Origin: Lasiosphaeria ovina
Lineage: Eukaryota > Ascomycota > Sordariomycetes > Sordariales > Lasiosphaeriaceae
Length of the DNA stretch: 64,000 nucleotides
Direction: 5' to 3'
Assembly (NCBI GenBank): GCA_033439765.1
Contig: JAULSN010000008.1
Location: forward strand, 1,922,001-1,986,000
Positions 59,282 through 64,000 of this stretch are shown here, piece by piece; position 1 is the first letter of the stretch, and every line of letters begins with the position of its first letter. Below the pieces are notes generated by a model, which was given only the letters and a program-made list of their open reading frames with translations, was not told the origin of the DNA and did not search any database. The translations under genes and the position numbers were made by a program.

Positions 59282-60565
59282 TCAACGACGTTGAGAGGCG
59301 GAAGCTGCCGCATCGCCCCCGCCAGCACTTGACGAGCTGCCAAGGTCTAGGCACTCTTCCAAAACTGTTTCGAGCTGTCAGCAAATATTCCAGGTTCGGG
59401 GGGAAAAATGTATCGTCTACTTACTTGCAATTATCTGTTCTTCCCAAACACCATATTGATAATCGACGAGGCCGTGGCGCTCGATTCCATCGCAGAGCCT
59501 TACTAACTCTTTGCCCATCTTTACCAGTTCGTCCTGCGCGATTACGCTTTGGGAACGCTGTAACTGGTGTCCGGACTCCATCATTTCCTTCTGGCGCTGG
59601 AATATTGCCAGCCAAGCATGATTGAAGTCGTTCCATAGCTTGATTCGACCACTATGTAAATTCTGGTCATCAGAAGTGAGACCTGCCAAGAATACGCTTT
59701 GTCAGGACATCCAGCTCAATCAGATACAAATCAGTCAGAGCATCATACCTAATTCTGCAACGTGCGACAGGAGCCAGTCCGAGACATTGAGAAGAGAATC
59801 GCTGGCGGCGGCTAATACTCCACTTCGTATGTTCTGAAATATCTCTTTCAATGCCGATTGATATGACGCGTACGCTTCGTCCAAACCCCCTGACGGGGGA
59901 TACTCTTCCTCCATTCTGACATCCGAGGCGGGGGTGGATTGTGCCGCCATCCCCCCGATGCTTCCGATACCACTGGTCGAATAGTTTTGCAGAGAAGACT
60001 GCTGATATACCTGGGGCGTGCTGGACGACGCTGTCTGCGCCTGCATAGCGGATGCAGCGCCCGTGTTGGTTGGCTCGCTAGAGAAATAAGGGGCTGCAAC
60101 ATCCGTACTCATCATCTGCAATGCTGCGGGTTGCCGCGGGGGAAACTGCTGGCTCGCATCGTACACGGTAGTGTTTTGCGGCCCCGCAGCCTGCGGCACA
60201 TTGTACATCATTGCCGTTGGGTTGTACGTGTTGGCAAACGTCTGTGTTTGCCGCGAATCCGGCTGCCCGTAGTCGGCGGTAGAGTGGTGATAGCCCATCC
60301 CGCCTTGGGATATGGCAGTGGTAGAGAAGGGCGTTGCTGTCGGCTCCTGATAGTATCCACTGTAGCCAGCCGAACTGCCCAGTCCCCGCGCTGTCCCCGA
60401 AGGAGGCGTGTTCAGGGGAGCAGGCCGAAATCTCTCTCCCGTGCTCGGGAAAGATCGTCGCTGCTGCTGCGATGCCTCGTGCATCGACTGGTGATAGCGT
60501 GGATTGGAAGAGCCGTGGATGGGCGGTTCACCACCCTGCCTCCTCTGGCCCCTATTGTCATCCAT
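59282..60565 (-). CDS. Conserved fungal protein of unknown function, Gln/Ser-rich with a helical C-terminal module
   Basis: I do not recognise a named family. Exons 60565-59749, 59682-59425 and 59364-59282, introns 66 and 60 bp, 385 aa. Residues 1-200 are rich in Gln, Ser, Thr, Pro and Tyr and probably disordered, like many fungal transcription or RNA cofactors. From about 225 comes a helical module beginning LDEAYASYQSALKEIFQNI and including LLNVSDWLLSHVAELGL, IKLWNDFNHAWLAI, LVKMGKELVRLCDGIERHGLVDYQYGVWEEQI and a final LEECLDL. I recall this last block as well conserved in ascomycete hypothetical proteins, which also supported the splice choices. No catalytic motif, signal or membrane segment. 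A nuclear regulatory role is only a guess. It has 4.5 kb of empty DNA downstream and 3.4 kb upstream. Confidence 0.82.
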
Positions 60566-63500
60566 CCCCCTTGTGGTGAATGGTATGTCTTGCCAGCCGG
60601 TGGTGATTCTTGCTCTAGGGACTCTAGTTATTAATCTGACCCAGGTAATTGGTGACTGGCCTGACTAGCGACTCGACGACTAAATCGTCTGTTGTGGATC
60701 TTGACGTGGCAGAGATTTCAAGATGCTAACACCGCATCGACCTTTCCTGCTGCTGCGAACTATAACCTGCGCAAGGCGGTTGAAAGTTGTTGAAGAAAGG
60801 GCCGAAAGACCCGTAAACGCCGGGATCAGGCGGAAGCGGCACGAGTTTCTTGTGCCACCAGGGAGTCAGCTTAAGGTGGTCGAAATAGAGTAAGATATAT
60901 GTTCGTGGAGGCTATTGTCTCAGCGGACACCGGGCAATGATGTGTGATTCCCAACAGACGGCTGCTTTAGAGAAAGACCTCTAAGAATTTCTCTCAAGGG
61001 AATCTTTGAGAATGGTGGTGAGGGCTAAGGGGCCTGAGCTCGCGCTTGAAGTGGGGATGAAGAGACCAGGTAGAGTGAGAGGACTCTGTTCTCGAAGGCC
61101 GATAAAAATTGCTTTATCGTGGACAATTGTAGAGCGCTAGGTAGCAACGTAGACAACTTGCCGGCAGTTGACGCGCCTCAACTAGGAAGATCCTAGGCGG
61201 CCAGACATCGAAGCACCGGGGAAGCTTGGAAACATTAGAGATGCTCGGCTTGTGATCAGGTCCTGCCTGAACCACATAAAATGGACTAGACCCCGAGGAA
61301 CTGGGGAGTGGGGCCTGGTTCGCTTTATCTCGACTCACTGAACTTTGTGGTTGTGGTCGAGCCTGGTTGTGTCCTGAATCAGGTACAAGGACGAGGAGGG
61401 TTGGCTGGGGTTTTGAAAGGACCGGCCAAGGGTGTTCAGGTCAGGGGAGCATCGACTTCGGGAGAGTGTGGGGAACGGGTAAGATCTTATATCAGGCAGG
61501 CGCTAGGCTCACTCGCAAGCTTGCCGTGGGGTTTGGGTGGCAAAGGTGAGTCGAGCTGTCCGTTAGAGGTGAGTAGGGCAGATGGAGACAACGGCTCACA
61601 ACCTAAGTACCCGGCAGTAAGATAATGGCGTCGACGGCGGGATGGGTGGGAATCTAGCTAGCCGAAAGAGGCGAAGAGACGTTTGTGGGTCGTGGGGTGA
61701 GGAGAGGTACCGGTATGCCACACCAGGGCCCGAGGACAAGACAGATCGGGAGAGGAGGAAACGCGCTTGGTCGGGACTGCGTGATGGTGTACATGGGAGG
61801 CTACAAATAAGACGAGGTACCTTCAGATTGTTAGTCCTGGTCGATCGCAGAACCTTTGGCGCGGCTCCACAACGAATCGACCGCCTTTCTCATTGGCATA
61901 CGTACCTGAAGGAGGCTGAATCTTGGCTTAGAGACATGGAGGCGTGTATGGGGAGAAGGCCGTAATGGCTGTGCGGCCCCGGACAGGGCTGCGAGATCTA
62001 CTGCAACCCCCAGAGAACACCCTCGTACCAGCACCAGTGCTGGATGGCTTGCGACAGGGGGATGCGGATCTTGGAGAGGGCACTCTGCCCAGGCTGGCGG
62101 TAAGTGGCGCCGTGGTGACGGTGGGGGGAGGAAAGCGGGCAACTTAGATAGCGACTTTGGACGCTCCGCGTCGCCGCTAAATGCGGGCGTAATGCTGACA
62201 CTCGAGACGGCTCCTCTGATCCCATATCATGACTACAGAATGGCGAGCGAAAAGAAGGGATATGAATGAAGTGCGGCAGCCACGTGCATTCCCAGAATGC
62301 GGAGGATGGCGCAAGGACAAGTGCGTTTGCAGTTAGAGGCAATGGTGAATGGCCCAATGCCTCGTCTCTCTATCTCAGACTCCGTCGTGGCCGCGCCTTA
62401 GCTCTGCCGGTCAATTAGAGCCGCGCAGCTTTCACTAGCTGGCGATGGGTCAGACTGCCGTCAGTCCACTCTCGCTCGCCCTTTATCGTCAACCGATCGA
62501 TCCCTTGCTCACTTGTCCGGAAAGCTGCTTCGCTAGGAGTTTCGGTTGGGTTCCCAGTATAATAAAAGAACGAGTAAAATACAATTTATACTTTTCGTGT
62601 ACGAGAGGGGCGTATTGTTTTCTCTGCAGACCCGCCTTGTCGCGTTGCCGTTGCGTCTCAGTCTGTAAGCGGGCTGCTTTCAAAGCGATGCGAGAGAGGA
62701 CGGGAATATCAAAATCAAGGATTTGCGGGACGCGAGAAATCCTGACAGGGCGGAAGGAGGCAGCGCGTTGTCCAAAATACAAGGGAAATGGCAGGCGTAG
62801 GGCTTTCTGGGCAGGTTGCTGGTTGGAAGGAACGATCCGATGTTTAAATCGGCCCCCCAAGGGTCAAGAGTGAGAAATGGGGAATGGAAGGAGGCAAAGA
62901 GCGAGGCCAAACAGCCCAGCAACACCAGCACCGCATATCAAGTCCTTAGCACGCCCGCTCGTTCCGCCCGGCATCGCGCTTCGAAGCCAACTTCTGACCA
63001 ACATTACTTGAAGCTCTATCGATCCCCGGCCCAATGCCCGCCAATCCGCAGGCATCCTAAGGCCGTTGGTCGGGGGTGTGTTTTCTCCCTAGGTCAAACG
63101 GACGGACTCAGCTCGTTCGGTCTTGCTCCCGTCCTTTAGCTAATGCCTAGGCCCAATCGCCTGGGCAATCCACCTCGAGAGGTGCGGCGGCAAGCGTTTT
63201 GTGTACGGAGGTGTGTGCTTGGTCGCTTCCCATTTCTCTGTTTGTTTGAGACCATGTTGTTGCCTTATCTGGCAGGTGCACCTGTTGTGCTGCCAACCTG
63301 CCCTCTCGCCTTCGAACCAAGGATATAAGAGAACGGCCAATGTTTCACTGCAAGCCGCCATTGATCCAGAGAAATAAAATCAAGAATTTTTTTTAAGAAA
63401 AAAAAGAAAAAAAAGACAGCAAGATTGCTAGGGTTAACGGAGCACGAATCAGAAACAGGACAGGGGACCATTGCGGCGGCGTTGGCCCGCACGAAAGACT

Positions 63501-64000
63501 TTTGATAATACGGAAACTCAGCGCAAGGCCCCTCTCGCCAGCTTGGCAACCGCTAGTCACAAGCTAAACAGCGAGGTCCGTTGTCAAGTGAAAGCGTGCT
63601 CTGCTGCCGCTGTCGCTGAGAATAGGGGGAGGAAAAAAAACCCCTATCGGCTCGTGGATCTGGGCCGGACCGACGTCCAACCAACGGGTTGAATGGGTCG
63701 AACCCACTGTCAGAGCGTTGGAAAAAATTGTTCTATGGGGAACTTCCATTCCTTCGTGCCTCAGAACGACCGCTGTTGACATCTGGCTCGGACAAGATAC
63801 AGCCGGTACTTGGTTTTCTGGGCCCAGGTACAGGTACCACAGTGCTTTAGGTTAGTATATCTGTTATGATGAAGGAGGTGCGTTGAAAGACCCTAGATCC
63901 ATGTCGTTGACTTAGAGCTGCCAGGGCAATGGAGGCATGTCGTCAAACAGAGGCCCAAATCTGCGAGGTAGATCCCTGTCCGTGCTTGCGTGGGCTGCGT
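60566..64000. other. 3.4-kb region upstream of the Gln-rich gene, no gene seen
   Basis: Runs to the window edge. Frames up to 142 codons (62445-62873, +) lack signatures. Contains T- and A-rich tracts near 63390-63416 and a TAGGGTTAA word at 63429-63437. It may be a long promoter or 5' leader of the Gln-rich gene and/or flank of a gene outside the window. Confidence 0.5.

Noticed and set aside
62445..62873. 142-codon open frame on + strand
   Set aside because: Random-looking Cys/Arg-rich composition, an equally long frame on the opposite strand and no domain.

Overview
The window looks like an ordinary, gene-rich stretch of nuclear chromosome from a filamentous ascomycete (Pezizomycotina, most likely a Sordariomycete). 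The signs are: many short introns (about 50-320 bp) with GT...AG ends and CTRAC-type branch sites; a calmodulin gene with an intron directly after the ATG; fungal single-copy genes such as SEC16, EPL1, MTQ1, CYC2 and a fungal aspartate kinase; and moderate to high GC coding sequence. I see no rRNA, tRNA, transposon, CRISPR array or secondary-metabolite cluster, and no AT-rich repeat-mutated tract.

Layout. 1-786 (-): amino-terminal part of an LAT-type amino acid permease, cut by the window edge. 2.0-10.1 kb: four adjacent genes for mitochondrial proteins (mitochondrial leucyl-tRNA synthetase, release-factor methyltransferase MTQ1, AIM32-like Fe-S protein, CYC2-like flavoprotein). 10.8-14.9 kb (-): P4-ATPase flippase NEO1, divergent from SEC16 (16.2-22.2 kb, +). 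24.4-25.4 kb (-): calmodulin with seven coding exons, divergent from the t-SNARE TLG2 (26.1-27.3 kb, +). 27.9-30.5 kb (-): large uncharacterised, probably mitochondrial helical-repeat protein, divergent from the small COX7 gene (30.9-31.4 kb, +). 31.8-32.6 kb (-): clathrin light chain, divergent from RTT103 (33.4-34.9 kb, +). 35.8-38.2 kb (+): mitochondrial ABC transporter MDL1. 40.1-42.0 kb (+): aspartate kinase HOM3. 42.6-43.7 kb (+): KIN17. 44.1-44.6 kb (-): SPT4. 45.3-46.9 kb (+): SNF1/AMPK beta subunit. 47.2-48.3 kb (-): KAE1. 50.6-52.5 kb (-): EPL1, divergent from calcineurin B (53.4-54.8 kb, +). 59.3-60.6 kb (-): Gln/Ser-rich protein of unknown function. The rest is non-coding as far as I can see, including 4.5 kb and 3.4 kb gene-poor stretches at the right end.

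The gene models come from reading exon joins in the sequence and checking that each restored a family's conserved protein. Functionally the window holds many mitochondrial genes, four membrane-trafficking genes (NEO1, SEC16, TLG2, CLC1) and two partners of one calcium pathway (calmodulin and calcineurin B). I found no clear new biological system. The more interesting signals are small-scale: an in-frame 60-bp intron in EPL1 that could be retained, a GTGA microsatellite used as a splice donor in MTQ1, unusual GTTCG donors, overlapping upstream ATGs, G-quadruplex-prone repeats, interstitial TTAGGG pairs, a two-residue insertion in the calcineurin B tail, and the empty right-hand gaps.
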